The notes below the pieces were generated by a model that saw only the letters and a list, made by a program, of their open reading frames with translations, searched no databases and was not told the origin of the DNA. A stretch of DNA of 64,000 bases. Origin: Candidatus Falkowbacteria bacterium S5_I03. GTDB lineage: Bacteria; Patescibacteriota; Patescibacteriia; Patescibacteriales; UBA12465. Of this stretch, positions 36,749-44,065 are shown piece after piece. A program made the position numbers and the translations under genes. Numbering within the stretch: the first letter of the stretch is position 1; every line of letters starts with the position of its first letter. The stretch is taken from contig JAEHGX010000005.1 of assembly GCA_019248265.1 (NCBI GenBank), positions 1 to 64,000 of the forward strand. The letters are read 5' to 3'.

Positions 36749-37600
36749 TTAATAAATATCGGCCAAGATATCCAAATCTTTAGCGCTATTTTGTAATAGC
36801 TCGACATTCTTATTTTCAATAGCCTTTAAAAACCCTAGGCTGGCATTATCCAGCCCCCGTCCTTCAGCATACATCCGCAAGGCGGCAAAATCTTTTACAA
36901 AACAGTGCCCGCCGGCGCCACGACCGATTTTACCGTCGACTCCGGACTGATGAATCGGATTTAAATGACTCATTCCAATCCGCGGATCGGCGCCCATGCC
37001 TGTCTGAATTTTATCCCAATCTAAATTTTCCTTAGCCGCCAAATCATATAAGACATTGGCGTAAACGACTTTAGTCATCAAAAAACAATTACTGGCATAT
37101 TTAATTAATTCCGCTTCTTTGGCGCGACAGATAAAACTTACTGGTGCCTTGGGCAAAATATCTAATACGGCCTGAGCGCGCAGTTTATACTCTTCGTTAT
37201 CTATCGGATAGCCGATAATATTTCGACTAGGATGAGCAGCGTCAGTAGCGGCGGTTTTTTCTGTTAAAAATTCCGGGGAGTGAAAGACAAAAATCTCCGG
37301 AAATAAGCTTTGTAATTTTTCACAAGTTCCGGGAATGATTGTTGATTTAATAACAACTGATTGCCCCTTACCAATCAATGGCAAAACCGCGCGCAAGTAG
37401 CTATCATCAAAACCATTGTGCTTAGTCGGCGTCGGCACGGCAATAAAAACAAAATCGCACTCGGCAATCTTTTCTCGATTGGTGGCATACTCCGGCTCCA
37501 AAGAATAACGAATAACCTCATATCCACGGTTTACAAAATCATCGGCGTAATTTCTGCCGATGAACCCCTGACCGATAAAACCTATTTTTAAATTGGGCAT
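36749..37600 (-). CDS. UDP-glucose/GDP-mannose dehydrogenase family protein, short form
   Basis: 283 residues; classical UDP-glucose dehydrogenases have about 390-440. The Rossmann start IGFIGQGFIGRNYADDFVNRGY, VFIAVPTPT, KSTIIPGTC, the helix AELIKYASNCFL (K167, N171), and the catalytic cysteine C233 in GGHCFVKD are all present, so the dehydrogenase half is complete. The C-terminal UDP-binding domain is missing, which makes the sugar substrate uncertain. It follows the minus-strand hypothetical membrane protein gene by 9 bp. Likely part of an envelope-sugar pathway. Confidence 0.85.
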   Translation of the reverse strand: MPNLKIGFIGQGFIGRNYADDFVNRGYEVIRYSLEPEYATNREKIAECDFVFIAVPTPTKHNGFDDSYLRAVLPLIGKGQSVVIKSTIIPGTCEKLQSLFPEIFVFHSPEFLTEKTAATDAAHPSRNIIGYPIDNEEYKLRAQAVLDILPKAPVSFICRAKEAELIKYASNCFLMTKVVYANVLYDLAAKENLDWDKIQTGMGADPRIGMSHLNPIHQSGVDGKIGRGAGGHCFVKDFAALRMYAEGRGLDNASLGFLKAIENKNVELLQNSAKDLDILADIY

Positions 37601-37609
37601 ACAAATTAA

Positions 37610-38317
37610 CTATTTATCCGAATAAGTTGATTTAGTTTTTTTAACTAAATCATAAATATTTATAAATCTTAACTCTTGAAATTTATCTAAACTAACATCG
37701 TAATTTTCTTCAATCCCGAAAACAAGCAGTTGTTCGTTATTTAACCAATAACCACCGCGTAAATTACAAGCAGTGCCGCACTGAGCCAAATAATAAACCT
37801 CTTGATTTTTCAAATTCCAAAGCGATGCCGAAGAATCTGGTTCGCTGGTAGAAATTTCCAAGACATAATTTTTGTTTGGGCTATACTCTATCGTTTCTCC
37901 ATAATAAGCTGGGTCAGATTTGAAAAATAGCGGCTGGCCGGAGGCGTCAAAAAAATTAACAGTGGAAGTGCTGCCATCACCAGTAATGGAAACTAAATTA
38001 TTAATATTAGTTAAGAATAGATCAGCCTCGGCGCTTTTTTGGAAATACCCGTGCTCGCCATCTTTAGCGCTTGTATTAATAAAGGCCAAGAATTCCGAAT
38101 TATTATGATCAATTATTCCTGCTGGCAAGCCGATCTCTGAAAATAAATTAACCGCCGAATTTTTAGGAAGGCTAACCTTATCATTTAAGCCCGAATTTTT
38201 AGTTGTCAAAATATAGCGACCCGAAAAAATCACGCCCACAACAAAAATAAAAATGACAATAGCCAATAAAATAAAAATAATAATTACTTTTTTGGCGCTT
38301 ATTTTCATAAAAATCAT
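37610..38317 (-). CDS. Membrane-anchored hypothetical protein
   Basis: 235 residues, function unknown. An N-terminal transmembrane segment (about 12-32) is followed by an extracytoplasmic, beta-rich domain. The part around SPNKNYVLEISTSEP and WNLKNQEVYYLAQC resembles repeated blades of a propeller-like fold, but the similarity is weak. Two cysteines in QCGTACNL could form a disulfide. ATG 38317 or 38308 may be the start. It is cotranscribed with the downstream dehydrogenase gene and shares an intergenic region with tsaD on the other strand. Confidence 0.65.
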   Translation of the reverse strand: MIFMKISAKKVIIIFILLAIVIFIFVVGVIFSGRYILTTKNSGLNDKVSLPKNSAVNLFSEIGLPAGIIDHNNSEFLAFINTSAKDGEHGYFQKSAEADLFLTNINNLVSITGDGSTSTVNFFDASGQPLFFKSDPAYYGETIEYSPNKNYVLEISTSEPDSSASLWNLKNQEVYYLAQCGTACNLRGGYWLNNEQLLVFGIEENYDVSLDKFQELRFINIYDLVKKTKSTYSDK

Positions 38318-38344
38318 GAATAATTACCAAGTTCTGATATTTAA

Positions 38345-38353
38345 ATTATAGCA
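38345..38353 (-). promoter_or_regulatory. Extended -10 promoter for the membrane-anchored protein/dehydrogenase operon
   Basis: Minus-strand GTGCTATAAT (TATAAT about 38350-38345) about 28 bp before ATG 38317. It overlaps the divergent tsaD promoter region. Confidence 0.5.
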
Positions 38354-38357
38354 CTGT

Positions 38358-38385
38358 TTGTCTTTTTCCTAAAATAATCTACAAT
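38358..38385 (+). promoter_or_regulatory. Promoter for tsaD, leaderless
   Basis: TTGTCT at 38358-38363, 16-bp spacer, TACAAT at 38380-38385. The ATG at 38392 is only 7 bases after the -10 box, so the mRNA should begin at or next to the start codon. Confidence 0.7.
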
Positions 38386-38391
38386 ACAGAT

Positions 38392-39435
38392 ATGTATATC
38401 TTGGGTATTGAAACCAGCTGCGATGAAACCGCCGCTTCCATAATTAAAGCCAATCCTAAAACCGGACGTCTTTTAGTTTTAGCTAATATTATTTCTTCTC
38501 AAATATCTATCCACCAAAAATACGGCGGCGTTGTACCGGAAGTGGCCGCTCGCGAACATGTTTTGAATATTTTGCCCGTAATTAATGAGGCCCTGCTAAC
38601 TGCTAAAATTAGCGCCAAAAAACTGGATTTAATCGCGGTTACCAAGGGTCCGGGGCTGATTACTTCGCTTATCACCGGTCTAGAGACGGTTCGCGCCCTG
38701 GCTTTTGCCTGGAATAAGCCGGTTATGGAAGTTAATCATATTAGTGGCCATATTTTTTCTAATTTCATTAGCCCGGAAACTAAAATTAAGTATCCAGCGC
38801 TAATCCTAACTGTTTCTGGAGGACATACAAACTTAGTTTTAATGGATAAATCCCATAACATAAAGATAATTGGCGAAACACTAGACGATGCGGCCGGCGA
38901 AGCTTATGATAAAGGCGCTAAAATGATGGGTTTAGGCTATCCCGGCGGTCCGATAGTTTCCAAATATGCCGCTGAATATGCTCAAACAAACCCCGAATTA
39001 CAAACCAATATTGATTTACCGCGCCCAATGTTAAACTCCACCAATCTTAATTTTTCTTTTTCCGGCCTTAAAACCGCCCTTTTATACCAATTAAAAAAAG
39101 ATAAAAATTGGAAAACCCGCATCCCCGAATATTGTTTTGCTTACCAGCAAGCAATTATTGATGTTTTAGTAGGCAAAACTATAAAGGCAGCTAAAAAAAC
39201 AGGCGCTAAAACGATTATGCTCTCCGGCGGAGTCAGTGCTAATAAAGAATTGCGGATTCAATTAAAAACTAAGGTAGAGAAAGAACTAAAAAAGGTTAAT
39301 TTCTTGGTTCCCGCCTTAGAATACACCACGGACAATGCCGCCATGATTGCCACCGCCGGATTTTTTAAATATTTATCAGACAAACCCGTCGATTTCTCCA
39401 AGTTACGAGTTGATCCCAGTTTACAACTTAAATAA
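38392..39435 (+). CDS. tsaD: tRNA N6-adenosine threonylcarbamoyltransferase
   Basis: Transfers the threonylcarbamoyl group to A37 of ANN-reading tRNAs, with TsaB and TsaE. The ASKHA-fold motifs are ILGIETSCDETAAS, PEVAAREH, the iron/zinc-binding H116 and H120 in NHISGH, and YTTDNAAMIA near the end. 347 residues, normal length. The partner tsaE is at 60177-60614; tsaB is not in the window. It carries its own promoter and precedes tRNA-Cys. Confidence 0.97.
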   Translation: MYILGIETSCDETAASIIKANPKTGRLLVLANIISSQISIHQKYGGVVPEVAAREHVLNILPVINEALLTAKISAKKLDLIAVTKGPGLITSLITGLETVRALAFAWNKPVMEVNHISGHIFSNFISPETKIKYPALILTVSGGHTNLVLMDKSHNIKIIGETLDDAAGEAYDKGAKMMGLGYPGGPIVSKYAAEYAQTNPELQTNIDLPRPMLNSTNLNFSFSGLKTALLYQLKKDKNWKTRIPEYCFAYQQAIIDVLVGKTIKAAKKTGAKTIMLSGGVSANKELRIQLKTKVEKELKKVNFLVPALEYTTDNAAMIATAGFFKYLSDKPVDFSKLRVDPSLQLK

Positions 39436-39457
39436 GATGAGCTAAAATCCAATTACT

Positions 39458-39531
39458 GGCTTGATGGCGAAGTGGTCTAACGCTGCAGTTTGCAAAACTG
39501 CCATTCGTGGGTTCGACTCCCACTCAAGCCT
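39458..39531 (+). tRNA. tRNA-Cys (GCA)
   Basis: Acceptor GGCTTGA pairs with TCAAGCC, discriminator T, anticodon stem-loop with GCA between GCAGT and ACTGC, T-arm GTGGGTTCGACTCCCAC. CCA is not encoded. It lies 23 bp after tsaD. Confidence 0.96.
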
Positions 39532-39536
39532 CAAGA

Positions 39537-39566
39537 TAAAACCTCCATTCTTTGGGGGTTTTATTT
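39537..39566 (+). terminator. Terminator after tRNA-Cys
   Basis: A 9-bp stem with one G-U pair (39537-39545 with 39553-39561) followed by T-rich sequence. Confidence 0.85.
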
Positions 39567-39591
39567 TTATCCCCTATAATTCTTATTACCC

Positions 39592-39620
39592 TGTGGATAA
39601 CCTGTGTTTTTTGTGTATAA
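39592..39620 (+). promoter_or_regulatory. Two DnaA-box matches 20 bp apart
   Basis: TGTGGATAA (39592-39600) and TGTGTATAA (39612-39620) are in the same orientation with centres 20 bp apart, two helical turns. They are exact matches to E. coli-type DnaA boxes. An AT-rich stretch of about 100 bp follows. dnaA is not nearby, so this could be an origin element, a DnaA-controlled promoter or chance. Confidence 0.45.
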
Positions 39621-39727
39621 ACTTAATTTTTTAGTCCACGCTAGCTTGGACTTAAAGTCTTAATTTTTTGATAATTTGTTTAAAATTAGCTAAATATATT
39701 TAATTAACTAACTTTAGTCCACACTAC

Positions 39728-39756
39728 TTGACCCCCTGTAAACAAAGTGCTATTAT
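39728..39756 (+). promoter_or_regulatory. Strong promoter of the putative noncoding RNA
   Basis: TTGACC at 39728-39733, 17-bp spacer, TATTAT at 39751-39756 preceded by TGC. Predicted start near 39763. Confidence 0.8.
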
Positions 39757-39762
39757 TATAGT

Positions 39763-40108
39763 AGGTTCTTTAACTAACTCCAGATACAATAGTTTTCTAC
39801 CAACACTGACGTGGTAGAGATAAGGAAAAGCAAAAAAACTAGCGAGCTAATCAAAAAGAAATAAGATTTGATAAAAGTCAAAAAGAAATTTTTACTAAAT
39901 CTCATGGAAAATTAGCACAAATAATTAAAACAATATGTTTTCATTTGCTAGGAGTTGGTGCAAGATATGCTCTTAAGTCAGTAAGTAGCTTCAATGCCTA
40001 ATAATACAGAAATAATCTGTGATTATCAGGTATGAGGCTCATTCGTGGCCTAGTATTTATTAACTTTTTATATAATAAAAAGCGGCCCGTAATGGGCCTC
40101 TTTTTATT
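39763..40108 (+). ncRNA. Putative noncoding RNA, about 346 nt, unrecognised family
   Basis: The stretch between tRNA-Cys and ychF has no ORF of meaningful size. It begins at a strong promoter and ends at a clear terminator (stem 40084-40088 with 40094-40098, then TTTTTATTTT). Visible stems are 39797-39802 with 39812-39817 and a long hairpin spanning 39995-40032 (about 15 bp with one mismatch and one bulge), plus a short one near 40036-40050. I could not match it to tmRNA (no tRNA-like ends or tag), RNase P RNA, SRP RNA or 6S RNA. Limits are inferred from promoter and terminator only. Confidence 0.5.
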
Positions 40109-40180
40109 TTCCAAAAAACCCTGTATATTGAAAACGTATTTGTTTAATGGGAGCTTTGAGGCTCTTAACTTATAAAAATT

Positions 40181-41245
40181 ATGTCATTATCTATTGGAAT
40201 AGTCGGACTCCCAAATGTCGGCAAATCAACTTTATTTAACCTGCTAACCAAAAAGGGCGTGGAAGCGGCTAACTATCCTTTTTGTACTATTGATCCCAAC
40301 GTCGGCGTCGTGAAGGTTCCTGATACTCGTTTAGATAAGCTGGCTGAAGTTTCCAAGCCCAAAAAAATCATCCCTACAACGATTGAATTTGTGGATATTG
40401 CTGGGCTGGTCGCTGGAGCGAGTAAGGGTGAGGGGCTAGGAAACCAGTTTTTAGCTCATATTAGGGAATGTGATGCTATTTGTGAGGTTATCAGAGACTT
40501 TCAAGATAAAAATATTATCCATGTTAATGGCAAAATTGATCCTTCGGGGGACAAGGAAACAATTAATATGGAGCTAATTTTTGCCGATTTAGCCACCGTT
40601 GAAAAAAGATTGGATAGGTTAAGACGCGATGCTCGCAGCGGAGATAAGGAATTAAAAGCTAATTTAGTAGTTTTAGAAAAAATATACCCCCATTTAAGCG
40701 CTGGGCGCGCCGTCAGAGAGATGTCTTTTGAAGAAGATGAGCTTCCTTTTGTAAAAAGTCTGAGTCTTTTAACCATCAAACCAATTTTATATTTATTAAA
40801 TATAGACGAAGCAACCCCGGAAGATGTTCTAGAAGGAACGAACGAGGAAGTCATCCGTATCAACGTCAAATTAGAAGAGGAGATTGTTAATCTACCGGAA
40901 GAAGAACAGGCGGAGTATATTAAAGAGCTCGGACTTTCCCAAAGCGGCTTAGACCGATTAATCCAAAGCGCCTATAAATTACTTGGCTTGGATACTTTTT
41001 TTACGACCGGTGCCGATGAAACTCGGGCTTGGACAATTAAACATGGTTCTAAGGCGCCACAAGCGGCCGGCGAAATCCACACCGACTTTATCAAGGGTTT
41101 TGTGCGTGCTGAAGTTATTAATTGGGAAAAATTTATCGAATGCGGTTCCGACGCCAAAGCTAAAGAAGCAGGCCTCATGCGCATCGAAGGTAAAGAATAT
41201 GTCGTCCAAGATGGCGATGTCTGTAATTTTCTGATTAATAAATAA
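40181..41245 (+). CDS. ychF: Redox-regulated ATPase YchF (Obg family)
   Basis: Universally conserved P-loop protein that prefers ATP over GTP and binds ribosomes. G1 is GLPNVGKST at 9-17; G3-like [20 protein letters not shown] follows; the G4 motif is NIDE rather than NKxD, as expected in YchF. The C-terminal TGS domain carries [19 protein letters not shown] and [10 protein letters not shown]. 354 residues, normal. It is followed by a bidirectional terminator. Confidence 0.97.
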   Translation: MSLSIGIVGLPNVGKSTLFNLLTKKGVEAANYPFCTIDPNVGVVKVPDTRLDKLAEVSKPKKIIPTTIEFVDIAGLVAGASKGEGLGNQFLAHIRECDAICEVIRDFQDKNIIHVNGKIDPSGDKETINMELIFADLATVEKRLDRLRRDARSGDKELKANLVVLEKIYPHLSAGRAVREMSFEEDELPFVKSLSLLTIKPILYLLNIDEATPEDVLEGTNEEVIRINVKLEEEIVNLPEEEQAEYIKELGLSQSGLDRLIQSAYKLLGLDTFFTTGADETRAWTIKHGSKAPQAAGEIHTDFIKGFVRAEVINWEKFIECGSDAKAKEAGLMRIEGKEYVVQDGDVCNFLINK

Positions 41246-41266
41246 ACTAGACTGTTTGAAATAACA

Positions 41267-41298
41267 AAAACCGCTTCTTTGCCAGAAGCGGTTTTTTA
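41267..41298. terminator. Bidirectional terminator between ychF and the convergent methyltransferase gene
   Basis: A 12-bp perfect stem (41267-41278 with 41284-41295) with A-run and T-run on its two sides. Confidence 0.92.
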
Positions 41299-41312
41299 TT
41301 GCTAAATTTATT

Positions 41313-42506
41313 TTACTCTTTTTCCAAAACCACAATCTCACGGAACACTTTCTGTCCGGGACGGCCATAAATAATAGTGTTTCGCGTTGTGGTCGTATTT
41401 TTAACTAAGGGATTATTGCGTAGTCTTTCGGGAATAAAATTTAAAACTTGAAAATCGGAAATACTGGGATTAATCGGTTTATTCCCATAAAACACCGGCC
41501 AAATCATCACGACGCGTCCACCAGGAACTAAAACTTTATTAAATTCCTGAAGGGCTCCAGAATATAAATCTTCTAACTCACTAATAATTTCTTCAAATTC
41601 AATTCGGCCTCGTTGCGGTCCGAGATAAGGTTCGGTAACAATCGCCGCGGCGCTCTCAACTTTAATAAACTGCGACAAACCTAAAACATTCTTGACCGCG
41701 AATTTCATTTTAATATCTTTCAACTTATACATTTCCTTAATCCAGCTGATATTTTTCTTGGTATCATCAACCGCTTTCAAAGATAAGTCGGAGCCAAAAA
41801 TATTTTTATAGCCCATGAGCATCGCTTCGCTCAAAATTGTTCCCGAGCCGCAAAAGGGATCAACAATCAAATCTTCTTCATTGCTGACTTGAGCCAAATT
41901 AATCATAATTTGCGCAAGTTTTGGCGGTAACATACCGGATAAATCATCGCGTGCCGGGCGGCCATAATCGCGCAAGCTTAAATCTTTAAAAAACTGCACT
42001 GCTAAAGTTTCGCCGATATAAATAGTTCCCTCTAATTCTGATAAAACAATTTCAATTCCTCGGGTTAACAATTTATTTTGGGTAATTACGACGCTAGACA
42101 GGGTTTTTTCGCGGCTAACCACAAAGCGTGAGGAAATTTCTTGCTCGCTAAAATGCTTTTTTAATTTAGCGCCCAAATCTTTCTTATCAAAACTGCGCGG
42201 GCCATAATCAGAAAAACCAAAATTAAATTTTCCCTCTTTGCTTGCCTGTTTCTTGGCACTGGCCAATTCTAAAACCGCACTCAGCAGCGCCCCCTTCTCA
42301 GACCCAGATTTAATTTTCTGTCGGATTGCGCCTATTTTAATAATTCCGCCCAATTCTTTAATTAAATTTTCTGGGTTAAGCTCCGCCGGGCTATCAACAA
42401 TTAAAAAATCACCACCGATAAGCTGGGCGTCACTAATATTAATTACCGCCGATAGTTCGGCCAGTGACAAGGCGGTATTTGTTCCTAAAATAAAGAAATA
42501 TTTCAT
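41313..42506 (-). CDS. Trm11/TrmG10-like RNA or DNA methyltransferase
   Basis: 397 residues. The C-terminal half is a Rossmann methyltransferase with motif I DPFCGSGTILSEAMLMGY (about 216-233) and SDLS after it, as in tRNA G10 N2-methyltransferases. Motif IV, normally DPPYG, reads TEPYLGP here, so the amino-group acceptor pocket differs. The N-terminal region (about 1-170) is shaped like the THUMP-containing domain of this family. Substrate cannot be assigned. It stands alone, convergent to ychF. Confidence 0.8.
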   Translation of the reverse strand: MKYFFILGTNTALSLAELSAVINISDAQLIGGDFLIVDSPAELNPENLIKELGGIIKIGAIRQKIKSGSEKGALLSAVLELASAKKQASKEGKFNFGFSDYGPRSFDKKDLGAKLKKHFSEQEISSRFVVSREKTLSSVVITQNKLLTRGIEIVLSELEGTIYIGETLAVQFFKDLSLRDYGRPARDDLSGMLPPKLAQIMINLAQVSNEEDLIVDPFCGSGTILSEAMLMGYKNIFGSDLSLKAVDDTKKNISWIKEMYKLKDIKMKFAVKNVLGLSQFIKVESAAAIVTEPYLGPQRGRIEFEEIISELEDLYSGALQEFNKVLVPGGRVVMIWPVFYGNKPINPSISDFQVLNFIPERLRNNPLVKNTTTTRNTIIYGRPGQKVFREIVVLEKE

Positions 42507-42575
42507 ACAAAATTATCATATCCTAAACAAGACAGACTGGCAATCTTTAATATGGTCGCTCGAACCAATTGCCCC

Positions 42576-42604
42576 TTGATTTATCTAAAAATCCGTGTTA
42601 AAGT
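42576..42604 (+). promoter_or_regulatory. Promoter of the rpsF operon
   Basis: TTGATT at 42576-42581, 17-bp spacer, TAAAGT at 42599-42604, which predicts a leader of about 195 nt before rpsF. The 300-bp gap 42507-42807 holds only this promoter and the leader. Confidence 0.65.
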
Positions 42605-42641
42605 CCTAATACAAATAAATAATAACGATATCTTTCCCATG

Positions 42642-42796
42642 TTTTAGCCTTGTTGCTAAAATAATTCTGCCAATATTAGAGCAGAATTAAAGGTATTCTA
42701 AGCCCCAAAGGTTCTTGGAATACTTGGGGATTTTATTTAAAAATGGGGTTTAGGGGCTTTTTAACATTAGTTTAAACGGGCTTTATCCCCTAAGGA
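42642..42796 (+). promoter_or_regulatory. Structured leader of rpsF with mutually exclusive pairings
   Basis: Hairpins at 42642-42648/42655-42661 and 42664-42670/42681-42687 are followed by competing helices. 42703-42708 can pair with 42724-42729, and the overlapping segment 42701-42706 can pair with 42753-42758. 42693-42698 pairs with 42718-42723 and would form a pseudoknot with the first helix. Finally 42750-42756 pairs exactly with 42787-42793, which abuts and partly covers the AAGGA ribosome binding site at 42792-42796. This looks like an autoregulatory ribosomal-protein leader; the ligand is unknown. Confidence 0.5.
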
Positions 42797-42807
42797 TTAT
42801 AATAACT

Positions 42808-43332
42808 ATGTCAAAGACAAAAAAATCAACTATCGGACATTATGAGATTTTATTCATCATGCCGAACAAGTTTACTGAAGATGAAGCTAAAACCATTATT
42901 GGTAACGTGGAAAAAGTGATCGCTGACAACGGCGGTCAAATTAGCTATCGCGAATACTGGGGTAAAAAGAAATTGGCTTACGAAATCAAACACAATGCTT
43001 ACGGCTACTACAGCTTATGCGAATTTGATTTAGAGAAGAACTCCCTTGCAGCTATTGACCAAAATTTGAGATTATCAACCGATGTTTTGCGCCACCAAAT
43101 CGTTATTAAAAAAGCGAAGAGCGAGGCGGAATTAGCTAAAGACAAAAAAATCAATGCCAAAATAGAAGCAAAGAAGGCAGTTGAGGAAAAAGAAGCTAAA
43201 GACAAGTCCAAAAAGCAAGCTGAAGCGAGCGAATCGCCTAAGAAACCGGCCGTTAAAAAAGAACGACCAACCGACATGAAAGACTTGGACGAAAAATTGG
43301 AAGGCATTTTAAGTGCTAAAGATTTAATTTAA
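42808..43332 (+). CDS. rpsF: Small ribosomal subunit protein bS6, with long charged tail
   Basis: Binds 16S rRNA with bS18 in the platform of the 30S subunit. The core (about 10-105) has HYEILFIMPNKFTEDEAKTII, the middle ISYREYWGKKKLAYEIKHNAYGYY and LRLSTDVLRHQIV. The normal protein is 95-135 residues; this one has an extra Lys/Glu/Ala-rich tail of about 65 residues ending in an acidic helix. It heads the classical rpsF-ssb-rpsR arrangement. Confidence 0.95.
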   Translation: MSKTKKSTIGHYEILFIMPNKFTEDEAKTIIGNVEKVIADNGGQISYREYWGKKKLAYEIKHNAYGYYSLCEFDLEKNSLAAIDQNLRLSTDVLRHQIVIKKAKSEAELAKDKKINAKIEAKKAVEEKEAKDKSKKQAEASESPKKPAVKKERPTDMKDLDEKLEGILSAKDLI

Positions 43333-43386
43333 ATAATTTTATTTTCTGTCGTCACTAGCGACTGAATCTAAAATTTGTCCAAAAAT

Positions 43387-43827
43387 ATGAATTTAAACAA
43401 AGCTATGATCATCGGCAATGTCACCCGTGATCCAGAGTTAAAAAATACCCCTTCTGGACAAAGCGTTGTTTCTTTTGGAGTAGCGACTAATTTAGTCTGG
43501 ACCGATCAGAGCGGCCAACAACAAAAGAAAACGGAATTCCATAATATAATCGCTTGGAGAAAGTTGGCTGAAGTTTGCGCCAAATATTTAAAGAAAGGCT
43601 CCAAAGTTTATGTTGAAGGCCGTTTACAGACAACCGACTGGACCGGCAACGACGGCGTTAAGCGCTATCGCACCGAAATCGTTGCCGAAAATATGATTAT
43701 GTTAGATTCCAAAGGTGGAGCTTCTAATTTCGGCGCTCCGACCGGTGCTGGTGCTCGCGAAGAAATCATTGAAATCCCTGAGGAGCCAATGGAAGAAGAA
43801 ATTCGCGTTGAAAATATTCCTTTTTAA
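43387..43827 (+). CDS. ssb: Single-stranded DNA-binding protein
   Basis: Coats single-stranded DNA during replication and repair. The OB-fold begins MNLNKAMIIGNVTRDPELK and contains GQSVVSFGVATN and KTEFHNIIAWRKLAEVCAKYL. The acidic C-terminal tail ends in VENIPF, retaining the IPF tip that docks partner proteins, though with fewer acidic residues than DDDIPF. 146 residues from ATG 43387; an upstream TTG at 43375 is less likely. Confidence 0.96.
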   Translation: MNLNKAMIIGNVTRDPELKNTPSGQSVVSFGVATNLVWTDQSGQQQKKTEFHNIIAWRKLAEVCAKYLKKGSKVYVEGRLQTTDWTGNDGVKRYRTEIVAENMIMLDSKGGASNFGAPTGAGAREEIIEIPEEPMEEEIRVENIPF

Positions 43828-43836
43828 TAAATAAAT

Positions 43837-44049
43837 ATGAACAAACAAAAAACTAAAGAATGCTATTTTTGCGTTAATAATTTAGAGGTTGATTATAAAG
43901 ATACCAGAACTCTGCGTCGCTTTATCAATTTCTACATGAAGATTTTACCTGGTAAAAGAACCGGCGTTTGCGCTTGGCACCAGAGAAAATTAGCGACCGC
44001 CATCAAACGCTCCCGCGTTATGGCTCTTATTTCCGCGACTCATAAATAA
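43837..44049 (+). CDS. rpsR: Small ribosomal subunit protein bS18, zinc-type
   Basis: Forms the bS6-bS18 pair on 16S rRNA. CYFC at the N-terminus and the later GVCAWHQRKLATAIKRSR give cysteines consistent with the zinc-binding (C+) form. 70 residues, normal length. It follows ssb by 9 bp. Confidence 0.95.
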   Translation: MNKQKTKECYFCVNNLEVDYKDTRTLRRFINFYMKILPGKRTGVCAWHQRKLATAIKRSRVMALISATHK

Positions 44050-44065
44050 AATAAACTAGAAACCT

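Noticed and set aside
39763-40108. tmRNA, RNase P RNA or 6S RNA
   Set aside because: No tRNA-like ends or tag reading frame (tmRNA), no CR-I to CR-V conserved blocks (RNase P), and wrong length for 6S; it remains an unassigned RNA candidate.
40979-41368. 129-residue minus-strand ORF crossing ychF and its terminator
   Set aside because: It overlaps the C-terminal part of ychF and the bidirectional terminator; antisense shadow.
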